A stretch of 11,643 nucleotides of DNA from CAZMXI01 sp964570205 (GCA_964570205.1 CAZMXI010000153.1:1-11643); one strand, 5' to 3'. Shown: positions 1 through 5,836, counted from the first letter of the stretch. Numbers and translations are program-made. Notes: generated by a model from the sequence alone, not told the origin.

Positions 1-45
1 AGTATAGGTGTAACGCCGATGGCCCGCTTCTCCAATTCCGACTGA

Positions 46-456
46 GGCAACACACTGGTCATCGCCGCGCCCCAAACCCAAGCCCGCGGCCGGCTCAGCC
101 CGCGCATTGTTGAAACCACCGACCTCTATCCCACCCTCGCGGACCTGTGTGGCCTGCCCGCTCCCAAGGACCGCCCCGGCGTCAGCCTCCGCCCATTGCT
201 CGACGACCCCTCGGCCGCCTGGTCCCGCCCCGCCCTCACCCAGACCCGCCGCGCTGCCAACCAGCGGCAGTTCATGGGCTACTCCCTCCGCACCGAACGC
301 TGGCGATACACCGAATGGGATTCCGGCCAGCGCGGCGTCGAGCTCTACGACCACCAGACCGATCCCCGCGAATTCACCAACCTCGCCCCCCAGCCCGAGC
401 ACAAGGCGACGATAGCCCAGCTCAAGCAACAACTGGAGGCGATCAAGGCAACCTGA
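46..456 (+). CDS. Sulfatase, C-terminal fragment (iduronate-2-sulfatase-like)
   Basis: This is the C-terminal part of an alkaline-phosphatase-superfamily sulfatase, an enzyme class that removes sulfate esters, usually from polysaccharides outside the cytoplasm. The family signatures visible are VIAAP, then DLYPTLADLCGLPAP, then LRPLLDDP, then the closing pattern RTERWRYTEWD followed by GVELYDHQTDPREFTNLA. This ending is typical of iduronate-2-sulfatase-like proteins. The catalytic Cys/Ser (formylglycine) motif would lie far upstream, outside the window. An in-frame TGA at 43-45 separates the fragment from upstream bases that may still belong to the same domain (ARFSN in frame at about 22-36). 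The damage sits at the sequence edge and may be an assembly error. The gene ends 8 bases before the stop codon of the convergent carA. Family assignment is firm; substrate is unknown. Confidence 0.85.
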   Translation, partial: GNTLVIAAPQTQARGRLSPRIVETTDLYPTLADLCGLPAPKDRPGVSLRPLLDDPSAAWSRPALTQTRRAANQRQFMGYSLRTERWRYTEWDSGQRGVELYDHQTDPREFTNLAPQPEHKATIAQLKQQLEAIKAT

Positions 457-464
457 TCCGCACC

Positions 465-1635
465 CTATCTGCCCAGGCTCTCCCGCATCGTCTGCAACTC
501 CGCCATGCGCTCGGCCGTCGGCGGCTGCTTGTTCTTCATCATCTCCATGAACGCATCGAACAGATATGCCGCGTCATGCGGCCCCGGCGATGCCTCCGGG
601 TGATATTGCACGCAGAACACCGGCAGCTTCGTATGGCGGAATCCCTCCACTGTGTTGTCGTTCAGGTTGATGTGCGTCACCACCGCGCCGCACGCCTCCA
701 GCGCTTCCTGCTCGATGCAGAAGCCGTGGTTCTGGCTCGTGATCTCCACCCGCCCCGTGTCCAGGTTCTTCACCGGCTGATTGCCGCCCCGATGCCCGAA
801 CTTCAGCTTATACCGCTTCCCGCCCAGCGCCAGACCCAGCAACTGATGCCCCAGGCAGATTCCGAAGATCGGCACCTTTCCCAGACACTCCTTGAGCTGG
901 TTCACCGCATACTCCAGCGCCCCCGGGTCGCCCGGCCCGTTGCTCACAAACAGCCCGTCCGGCCGGTGCTTCAGTATCTCCTCCGCGGTCGCATCCATCG
1001 GCAACACCGTCAGTTTCACGCCGCGTTCCGCCAAGTGCCGCAATATGTTGTGCTTTGCCCCGCCATCCAGCGCAACCACATGCATACCATTCCCCCGCGC
1101 CACTTCGCCGAGCCTCCAGTCTCCCTGTCCCTCCGCCCAGCCGTATGCCTCTTTGGGTTTCACGGCCTNNNNNNNNNNGCGCGGCCGCCCTTGCCTTGCC
1201 CACAAGTTCCGCATAATCAAGGATTTCCGTCGATAGCACCCCACGCATTGCCCCCGAGATCCGCAGCTTCCGCGTCAGCGCCCGCGTGTCGATCCCCTCG
1301 ATCCCCACGATGTTGTTGCGCTTCAGGTACTCATCCAGTCCCATATTTGCCCGGTAATTCGAGTACTCCGGCGCCAGTTCCTTGATAATGAACCCTGCCA
1401 CATGCGGCGACTTGCTCTCCACATCCAATGGGTTGACCCCGTAATTCCCGATCAACGGATACGTCATCGTCACGATCTGCCCCTTGTACGATGGGTCCGT
1501 CAGAATCTCCTGATACCCCGTCATGGACGTGTTGAAGACGACCTCCCCCTCCGTCGTCCCGGCAGCGCCAAATGCCAGGCCGGTGAACACGGTCCCATCC
1601 TCAAGTGCGAGCTTCGCGGTACGAATTGGACTCAT
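465..1635 (-). CDS. carA: Carbamoyl-phosphate synthase small (glutaminase) subunit, interrupted by an assembly gap
   Basis: CarA hydrolyses glutamine and passes ammonia to CarB for carbamoyl phosphate, the precursor of pyrimidines and arginine; it acts in the cytosol. The N-terminal domain starts MSPIRTAKLALEDG and carries EVVFNTSMTGYQEILTDPSY. The class I glutaminase domain shows SNGPGDP, the nucleophile motif GICLGHQL with its Cys, GGNQPVK, SQNHGF, and HPEASPGPHDAA with the catalytic His and Glu. Ten N at 1169-1178 interrupt the gene. The two flanking frames differ, so the true gap must be a multiple of three; family alignment suggests about 10 missing residues, which restores a normal length near 396. 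The start at 1635 fits the family; an earlier in-frame ATG at 1680 adds unconserved sequence. No Shine-Dalgarno is visible, but a TATAAT lies 10 bases upstream. carB is not adjacent. Confidence 0.97.
1169..1178. other. Assembly gap (10 N) inside carA
   Basis: Ten unknown bases fall between the CarA segments ending ...KARAA and beginning AVKPKEAYGW. One base before and two bases after the gap complete a codon, so the real gap must be divisible by three. Related CarA proteins have about 10 residues here (a PGL..MDL-like stretch), so the real gap is probably near 30 bases and the run of N is a fixed-size placeholder. Confidence 0.97.
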
Positions 1636-1645
1636 TGGGGCGCGG

Positions 1646-1651
1646 ATTATA
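1646..1651 (-). promoter_or_regulatory. TATAAT -10 box just upstream of carA
   Basis: A perfect TATAAT on the minus strand ends 10 bases before the carA ATG. The best -35 candidates 16-18 bases upstream are poor. If it is used, transcription would begin only about 3-4 bases before the ATG, giving a nearly leaderless mRNA, which fits the absence of a Shine-Dalgarno there. It could also be chance. Confidence 0.35.
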
Positions 1652-1750
1652 GCGACAACCCAACCCCTGCGACAGCGCACCCCATGTGTCCGACGGCCTC
1701 AAACCGCAGCATCGCGCCCAACAGCCTCTCCAAGGGACCCATTATGGGAA

Positions 1751-1788
1751 TTATTCATGTCGTAATCGAACTAATCCGATATGAATAA
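1751..1788. repeat. AT-rich 12-bp inverted repeat upstream of carA
   Basis: Arms TTATTCATGTCG (1751-1762) and CGATATGAATAA (1777-1788) pair over 12 positions with one G-T wobble, around a 14-base loop that contains TAATC twice. The element is strikingly AT-rich for this sequence and lies about 115 bases upstream of the carA start. It could be an operator or an RNA hairpin; the sequence does not decide which. Confidence 0.6.
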
Positions 1789-1803
1789 CGAGGCTGTGGG
1801 TCT

Positions 1804-1819
1804 CCGGCCATATGGCCGG
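1804..1819. repeat. 16-base perfect palindrome CCGGCCATATGGCCGG
   Basis: This is a perfect palindrome in the intergenic region between carA and the exported-protein gene. Its arms CCGGCCAT and ATGGCCGG are the same as those of the repeat at 3150-3169, which has a 4-base spacer. It may be a protein-binding site or a small dispersed extragenic repeat. Confidence 0.65.
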
Positions 1820-1831
1820 GCAGCCTGTACC

Positions 1832-1868
1832 GAGACCGGTGTTACGGCGAGCACCGGTCTCACTTTTT
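1832..1868 (+). terminator. Intrinsic-terminator-like hairpin (perfect 10-bp stem, then T run)
   Basis: Arms GAGACCGGTG (1832-1841) and CACCGGTCTC (1852-1861) are fully complementary, with a 10-base loop, and are followed on the + strand by ACTTTTTG. By shape this is a rho-independent terminator for + strand transcription, yet no + strand gene precedes it. On the minus strand the same stem lies 21 bases after the distal TGA (1885-1883) of the exported-protein gene but lacks a T tract. It may end that gene, block antisense transcription into it, or end a small + strand RNA. Confidence 0.55.
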
Positions 1869-1882
1869 GCGCCCGTTTTGCT

Positions 1883-2065
1883 TCACTTGCCCAGAAGGCC
1901 CCGGATCGCCTTCCCGATGGTCGATGCCTTCGGAATCTCGCTCAGCTTCTTCGTTGCCTCGATCTTCCCCGTCGCCGCGGTGTCGATCCGAACGATCACA
2001 ACCGCATCCTCGGCCTTGAGCAGTGCATTGGGAACTCCAACGGAGCTCCCGCAGGTGCCTCCTCA
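1883..2065 (-). other. Open, protein-like continuation of the 3133-2063 gene beyond an in-frame TGA
   Basis: After the TGA at 2065-2063 the same frame stays open for 59 codons to a second TGA at 1885-1883. It begins GGTCGSSVGVPNALLKAED, continues with a strand-like VVIVRIDTAATGKIEA and ends KAIRGLLGK. Codon third positions are mostly G or C (about 46 of 59 by hand count), as expected for coding DNA here. A Cys four residues after the TGA would make a U/C-GGT-C pair. Possible readings are selenocysteine at the TGA, a Cys (TGC/TGT) or Trp codon mutated or misread to TGA, or a decaying 3' end. The hairpin at 2030-2050 favours the first. Confidence 0.6.
2030..2050 (-). promoter_or_regulatory. Candidate SECIS-like hairpin downstream of the in-frame TGA
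   Basis: On the minus strand, 12 bases after the TGA, the arms GGGAGCTCC and GGAGTTCCC form a continuous 9-bp stem (one G-U) closed by the triloop GUU. Twenty-one bases separate the TGA from the loop, whose first base is G. Bacterial SECIS elements, as I recall the models, need a short stem whose loop starts roughly 16-37 bases after UGA and has a G in its first two positions. This hairpin fits. A GC-rich hairpin could also arise by chance. Confidence 0.45.
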
Positions 2066-3133
2066 GCCAAACTCCAGTTTTCCGATCTGAGTTTCCTTGC
2101 CCCCCGATCTGACGTAGATCCCGAAGCTCTCCTTCTGATCCGTTCGAACGTTCGGCCGGTACATCTCCCCGGCCAAACCGGTGATCTTCACATGCTCCAG
2201 CTCCAGGATGATCCCCTTCATCTCCGCCGTGAAGCTCAGCTTCAACGGTGGACCCACCTTCACCACGTTCTTCCCCGCCTTCAACTCCAGCGGCCGCGAT
2301 GAATAGTCCTGGTATGCCCACAAATGCTCCGGCCGGTTCTCGGGCCCGGCCTGGTACTGCACGCTCTGTATCCGGTAGCTCCCCGGAATGAACAGCCCCG
2401 TCTCCTTGGCCGTGCAGTCGGCGGCCTGCTCGCGATGGGTCCCCACCAGCCGCACCTGAAGATTCCGCGCTGACTCGGCCGCCTCGATCACCACCTCCGC
2501 CACCGGGCCGGTATAAGGCTGCAACTTCAGCTTCGCCCCATCATTCAGCATTTCAACTTGATATATCTGCCTGCCGAACACCAACGCCTTTGACCACGGC
2601 CAACTCGTGCCGCTCTGGCCCTTGTTCTGAATCCGCACCTGATCGGAATCACTTCCAAGCTGCCCGTTGATGTCGGTGTCCTGGATTGAGATCGTGTAGT
2701 CGCCAAACTGTCCCACCAGCGATGCCGCCGATCCCGCGATCACGCCCCAGTCATACATCCGGATGTTCAGCGGATATTTCACATCCTTCCCCGCCACCTT
2801 CGCCGGCACATAGACTTGTGTCCCTTTCGGCTCCTCCGGTTTTACCGCCGGATCATCCTTGTCATCGACCTTCCCATCGCCATTCGTATCCGCCCGAACC
2901 TTGTCGCCGATCACCTGAAACACCAACTGCCGGCCGGCGAACGGCTGCCATCCCCTGCATAGACCATTGGCATCCTTGGCAAAACCATACCACGAAGTCG
3001 CACCATCCTTGTTCTCTATGAACTTCAAGTCGATTGTCTCGGCCTTCGGTGTGTCGGCCGACCACGCGGCTCCGACCATGCCGAATATCATCCATGCCGC
3101 CGCCACCCGCCTCAGGACTCGCGTTGTTTGCAT
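2063..3133 (-). CDS. Exported protein of unknown family with calcium-loop-like motifs; candidate selenoprotein truncated here at TGA
   Basis: I do not recognise the family. The product is 356 residues to the first TGA, or 416 if that codon is read through. A signal peptide is clear: basic TRVLRR, a hydrophobic stretch, then AWSA before residue 27. Residues 82-93 (DTNGDGKVDDKD) match an EF-hand or dockerin-type calcium loop, and 152-164 (DTDINGQLGSDSD) is a second Asp/Asn/Gly-rich loop. The rest looks beta-rich, with PYTGP at 206-210. Cysteines are at 59 and 240, plus 361 in the extension. The ATG at 3133 is chosen because GGGAGG sits 7 bases upstream and the signal peptide begins there; an ATG at 3157 lacks a ribosome site. 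A palindrome overlaps the probable promoter. The gene is divergent from the exported hydrolase. It is a real gene; its function is unknown. Confidence 0.82.
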   Translation of the reverse strand: MQTTRVLRRVAAAWMIFGMVGAAWSADTPKAETIDLKFIENKDGATSWYGFAKDANGLCRGWQPFAGRQLVFQVIGDKVRADTNGDGKVDDKDDPAVKPEEPKGTQVYVPAKVAGKDVKYPLNIRMYDWGVIAGSAASLVGQFGDYTISIQDTDINGQLGSDSDQVRIQNKGQSGTSWPWSKALVFGRQIYQVEMLNDGAKLKLQPYTGPVAEVVIEAAESARNLQVRLVGTHREQAADCTAKETGLFIPGSYRIQSVQYQAGPENRPEHLWAYQDYSSRPLELKAGKNVVKVGPPLKLSFTAEMKGIILELEHVKITGLAGEMYRPNVRTDQKESFGIYVRSGGKETQIGKLEFG

Positions 3134-3149
3134 GCTGAATCCTCCCAAA

Positions 3150-3169
3150 CCGGCCATGATAATGGCCGG
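3150..3169. repeat. Inverted repeat CCGGCCAT-GATA-ATGGCCGG over the promoter of the exported-protein gene
   Basis: Two perfect 8-base arms surround a 4-base spacer, 17 bases upstream of the ATG at 3133. On the minus strand the spacer and one arm contain TATCAT, a good -10 box, so the repeat could be an operator overlapping the promoter. The arms are identical to the palindrome at 1804-1819, beyond the other end of the same gene. Confidence 0.6.
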
Positions 3170-3183
3170 CCCTGGTGATGCAA
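3156..3183 (-). promoter_or_regulatory. Candidate promoter of the exported-protein gene
   Basis: On the minus strand, TTGCAT (3183-3178, weak -35), a 16-base spacer and TATCAT (3161-3156, five of six matches to -10) precede the start at 3133. Transcription would begin near 3149, giving a leader of about 16 bases that still contains the GGGAGG ribosome site. Prediction by inspection only. Confidence 0.35.
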
Positions 3184-3305
3184 CGAAAATCCATCACGAT
3201 ATCGCCAAGGAGTGAGCTCCATGTGTGCGAAAGTGGTTTCTTGTTGCGGGCATGCGCAGGCGGATATACCGTATTCCCCGCACCGCCCATCATTGCGGAG
3301 GATGC

Positions 3306-4346
3306 ATGCCGATCCGCACTCTTCTGGTCCTGCTTCCGTTCCTCATCGCCGCCGCTCCGGCCGATCCCGAGCAGCCCAAACGCCCCATCCGCACCGGCCA
3401 GTTCACCGCCACCTTCGCCGACCGCAGCCCCGACAGCGCCATCGAAACCATCGCCCGCCGCGTTGGCTGGCCCATGTCCGCCATCACCCGCAGCGCTGAG
3501 CCCAACTACGACCTCGCCGATGAATCCTTCGAAGTCACCATCCCCTCAACCTACAGAGACGACCAGTCCTGGGGCCTGCTCGTCTGGGTCTCGCCCGGCC
3601 CGGAATGCCGTCTGCCCCCCGCGTACTACCCGCTTCTGGCCAGGCACAAGCTGCTCGTGGCCGGCCCCAACAAGGCCCACAACGAGCGCGCAAGCTGGAT
3701 TCGCGTCGGCCTGGCCATCGACGCCGCATCCAACATGCAGCGGCAATACCGCCTCGACGACCGCCGCATCTACATCGGCGGCCTCTCCGGCGGCGGCCGG
3801 ATCTCCAGCATCACCGCCGGCACGCACCCGCAGTTGTTCCACGGCGGCTACTACGTCATCGGCTGCAATTTCTACCGCGATGTGGCCGTGCCCGACCAGC
3901 CCGGCAGAATGTGGCCCGGCAGCTTCAAGTTGCCCGCCGGCAACCTCCTTGCCGATGTCAGGACCCGCAGCCGCCACATCCTGCTCACCGGCGACACCGA
4001 CGCCAACATGCCCGAAATGAAGGCCTACTCGGCCGAGTTCGCCAGGGATGGCTTCAAGCATGTGCACTATCTCCAGGTCCCCGGCATGGGCCACACCTTT
4101 CCGCCGACCGATTGGTTCGAAAAAGGCCTGGTCCTGCTCGACACGCCCCCGGCCGACCAAACCCCTTCGCCCCCGAAGCCCGACTCGCCCGCCACCCAGC
4201 CCACCGAACAGGCCCGCGCCCAAAGCCTGCTGAACGTCGCCAAGCTCTACATGACCAACAACCGACCGCGCCCGCGAGAAACTCCGCACGATCATCACCG
4301 ACTACCCCGCCACCCCCGCCGCCACCGAAGCCCGCAAGCTGCTTAA
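3306..4346 (+). CDS. Exported alpha/beta-hydrolase (esterase-like), C-terminal tail frameshifted
   Basis: This is probably a secreted serine hydrolase of the esterase or polyhydroxybutyrate-depolymerase-like type; the substrate is unknown. A signal peptide opens it (MPIRTLLVLLPFLIAAAPA). The nucleophile elbow GGLSGGGR places Ser161, the acid is probably Asp230 or Asp232 (LLTGDTDAN), and the His is 263 (PGMGHTFP). After about residue 280 comes a Pro-rich linker, then a TPR-like helix (RAQSLLNVAKLYMTNN, 304-319). The frame then drifts into Arg/His/Pro-rich sequence, while the expected continuation is present one base out of phase up to a TAG at 4357-4359. The ATG at 3306 is preferred because GGAGG lies 4 bases upstream and the signal peptide starts there. 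The gene is divergent from the 3133-2063 gene and convergent with the AlkD-like gene. Confidence 0.83.
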   Translation: MPIRTLLVLLPFLIAAAPADPEQPKRPIRTGQFTATFADRSPDSAIETIARRVGWPMSAITRSAEPNYDLADESFEVTIPSTYRDDQSWGLLVWVSPGPECRLPPAYYPLLARHKLLVAGPNKAHNERASWIRVGLAIDAASNMQRQYRLDDRRIYIGGLSGGGRISSITAGTHPQLFHGGYYVIGCNFYRDVAVPDQPGRMWPGSFKLPAGNLLADVRTRSRHILLTGDTDANMPEMKAYSAEFARDGFKHVHYLQVPGMGHTFPPTDWFEKGLVLLDTPPADQTPSPPKPDSPATQPTEQARAQSLLNVAKLYMTNNRPRPRETPHDHHRLPRHPRRHRSPQAA

Positions 4347-4359
4347 GCAGATGGAGTAG
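4270..4359 (+). pseudogene. Out-of-frame TPR-like tail of the hydrolase gene
   Basis: In the frame one base ahead of the hydrolase, codons from GCC at 4270 read AREKLRTIITDYPATPAA, then TEARKLLKQME and a TAG at 4357-4359. This is a standard helical tail of the type 'A-R-x-K-L-x-x-I-I-x-x-Y-P-x-T-P-A-A-x-E-A-R-K-L-L', and it directly completes the helix ending MTNNR. A net gain of one base, or loss of two, in about 4263-4270 explains the break. Confidence 0.8.
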
Positions 4360-4396
4360 CATCTTCGGTTCTAACCATCCGCTCCTCAGACCTATC

Positions 4397-5131
4397 TTAC
4401 GCCCCCACAGCCTTGCTCTTCCTAAATCTCGCCTTCCCCGTCGCCGTCATCTTCTCCGTCGCATACTGCACGATCACCCGCCCGCACGTATCCTTCCACT
4501 TCAGCAGCAGCGCCTCCACTGGCTTGGGCTCCAGTTTCCACGCCTCGCGCAGCATCCACCCCAGGCCCTGCTGCACCACGCGCTCGTCATCGGCCATCAT
4601 CGGCGCAATGAACTTCAGCGCCCGCGCAACCGACACAGTGCCCTCCTTGATCGGCTTGATCAGCGCCACCGCGACCGCCCGCCGCTTCCACCGCGATGGC
4701 GAACTCCGCCATTCGGCCAGCGCTTCCATCCCCACGCTCTTCTCAACCAGCACCGGCGACAGCACCTCATTGCACAACACATCCGTGTGCGCCCAGTTGC
4801 AGATGCCGTTCTCCAGCCATCGCCCAGCGCCGGCCAGCACCGTCGCGCTGAATTTGCCCCGGCACTTGGCCAGTAAAACGATGGCGAAGCTCGCCTCCTC
4901 ATACTTCCCGCTCTTCACCAGCTCATCCCCCAGCCTCAGCCAGCCATCCACCCCCAGTTCCCCATGCCACTGCTCGAACCATAGCTCGCGCTGGGCCTCC
5001 AGGGTCTTCTGATCCAGGCCATAGGCATCATACCCCTCCTTGAAGTACCGGCTGTACTTTTCGGCCAGCTTCGCGTTCGCATGGTCCCGACAGAACCGCC
5101 TGATCTCCGACGCCTTGGCTTGAATGTCCAT
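4397..5131 (-). CDS. DNA alkylation repair protein, AlkD-like HEAT-repeat glycosylase family
   Basis: The 244-residue product is an all-helical AlkD-type protein, close to the family's usual length of about 230-240. AlkD enzymes remove positively charged alkylated bases such as 3- and 7-methylpurines from DNA without flipping the base. Seen here are NWAHTD, giving Trp113 and Asp117 with the W-x3-D spacing of the catalytic Trp/Asp pair, RWKRRAVAVALI at 147-158 with the conserved Arg, and QGLGWMLREAWK at 188-199 with Trp192. The C-terminus is Lys/Arg-rich. The ATG at 5131 has only a weak ribosome site (GGCAGG). A TAGAAT hexamer at 5164-5159 (minus strand) could be its -10. The 5212-5796 gene is 80 bases upstream on the same strand, so co-transcription is possible. 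It converges on the hydrolase, 37 bases from the TAG at 4359. Confidence 0.88.
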   Translation of the reverse strand: MDIQAKASEIRRFCRDHANAKLAEKYSRYFKEGYDAYGLDQKTLEAQRELWFEQWHGELGVDGWLRLGDELVKSGKYEEASFAIVLLAKCRGKFSATVLAGAGRWLENGICNWAHTDVLCNEVLSPVLVEKSVGMEALAEWRSSPSRWKRRAVAVALIKPIKEGTVSVARALKFIAPMMADDERVVQQGLGWMLREAWKLEPKPVEALLLKWKDTCGRVIVQYATEKMTATGKARFRKSKAVGA

Positions 5132-5211
5132 CCGCCTGCCTTTGTGAGAGCCTGCGGCATTCTAACCACAGGCCACGAAACCTATCTGCGGCCATCGCCT
5201 TTCTGGAGGTG

Positions 5212-5796
5212 TTACGCCAGCGCGGCCAGGTTGACAGCGCGCGCGATCAACTCGGGTCTGGTGGTCATCCACCATATCTGCTTATTATGGTGGATCATCC
5301 CCAGCACCGGATGCCCGGGCACGGCCAGCGCGAAGTCGCTGTCACCGAGATGCACCAGCAGTTGGGCGATGAAACGCTGTAGCTTGTCCCCCTCGTGTGC
5401 GGCGAACGCCACGGCCGACCCGTTGTTCCGGGCTTGAAGCTCGGCCGGGTTGATCTCGATGTCCCGCAGTGCTCCCGGCAACCACCCGCTGCTCCCGAAT
5501 TCCAGCTCGTACGCCCAGTGGCTGGTGGGCATCACCCAGGCATCCCCGGGGATCAACTCGGTTTCCCAGAGCCGCCGGGCCATCGCCGCCAGATTCAGCT
5601 CAAACGGTGGGGCGATGCGGCGGATGTGCCGGCGCATCTCCGGCCGGATCGTGGGATCATCCGGGCCGATCCATGCCAGCAGTTGGGTCGGCCACTCTCG
5701 CGGAAAGGCGAACGACCCGCTGTTGTGGTAGTTGCACACAAAGCACTGGCCGATGAGCGTGGAGTAGACCTCGTCGTAGTTGATGATCGCGGGCAT
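5212..5796 (-). CDS. Conserved-looking soluble protein of unknown function
   Basis: I do not recognise this 194-residue protein. It has no signal peptide or membrane segment. Features seen are a CFVC pair (Cys18, Cys21), a Trp-rich middle (HWAYELEFGSSGWLPGAL), and a C-terminal part with HLGDSDFALAVPGHP followed by MIHHNKQIWWMTT. The many aromatic and His residues suggest a folded domain rather than a chance frame. The ATG at 5796 is preferred; a TTG at 5829 in frame would start inside the predicted promoter. No Shine-Dalgarno is seen before either. It is divergent from the P-loop ATPase gene and lies upstream of the AlkD-like gene on the same strand. Confidence 0.68.
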   Translation of the reverse strand: MPAIINYDEVYSTLIGQCFVCNYHNSGSFAFPREWPTQLLAWIGPDDPTIRPEMRRHIRRIAPPFELNLAAMARRLWETELIPGDAWVMPTSHWAYELEFGSSGWLPGALRDIEINPAELQARNNGSAVAFAAHEGDKLQRFIAQLLVHLGDSDFALAVPGHPVLGMIHHNKQIWWMTTRPELIARAVNLAALA

Positions 5797-5801
5797 GGCG
5801 A

Positions 5802-5830
5802 TTGCCAATTGATGGTTGGCCGGCCACAAT
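5802..5830 (+). promoter_or_regulatory. Candidate promoter for the P-loop ATPase gene
   Basis: TTGCCA (5802-5807), a 17-base spacer and CACAAT (5825-5830) precede the GTG at 5867, giving a leader near 30 bases with GAGGGAG in it. It overlaps the opposing candidate promoter at 5836-5808 almost completely. Confidence 0.33.
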
Positions 5831-5836
5831 TGTCAA
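5808..5836 (-). promoter_or_regulatory. Candidate promoter for the 5212-5796 gene
   Basis: On the minus strand a perfect TTGACA (5836-5831) is followed by 17 bases and ATCAAT (5813-5808, three of six). Transcription would start near 5801, about 5 bases before the ATG at 5796. The palindrome TGGCCGGCCA (5817-5826) lies in the spacer. Confidence 0.38.

Noticed and set aside
147..1385. 412-codon + strand open frame across the sulfatase and carA
   Set aside because: It overlaps two real genes, crosses the N gap, and has shadow composition (Pro/Arg/His).
1636..1882. A known riboswitch or attenuator upstream of carA
   Set aside because: The dyads match no riboswitch core I recognise, and no leader peptide with a terminator facing carA is visible on the minus strand.
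1860..2321. Minus-strand frame of 153 codons in another phase at the end of the exported-protein gene
   Set aside because: Its Gly/Arg/Glu/Asp-rich translation is a shadow; the frame in phase with the exported protein makes better protein sequence through the same bases.
4263..4275. Programmed ribosomal frameshifting in the hydrolase
   Set aside because: No slippery heptamer such as A-AAA-AAG and no supporting pseudoknot or internal ribosome site; an indel or sequencing error explains it more simply.
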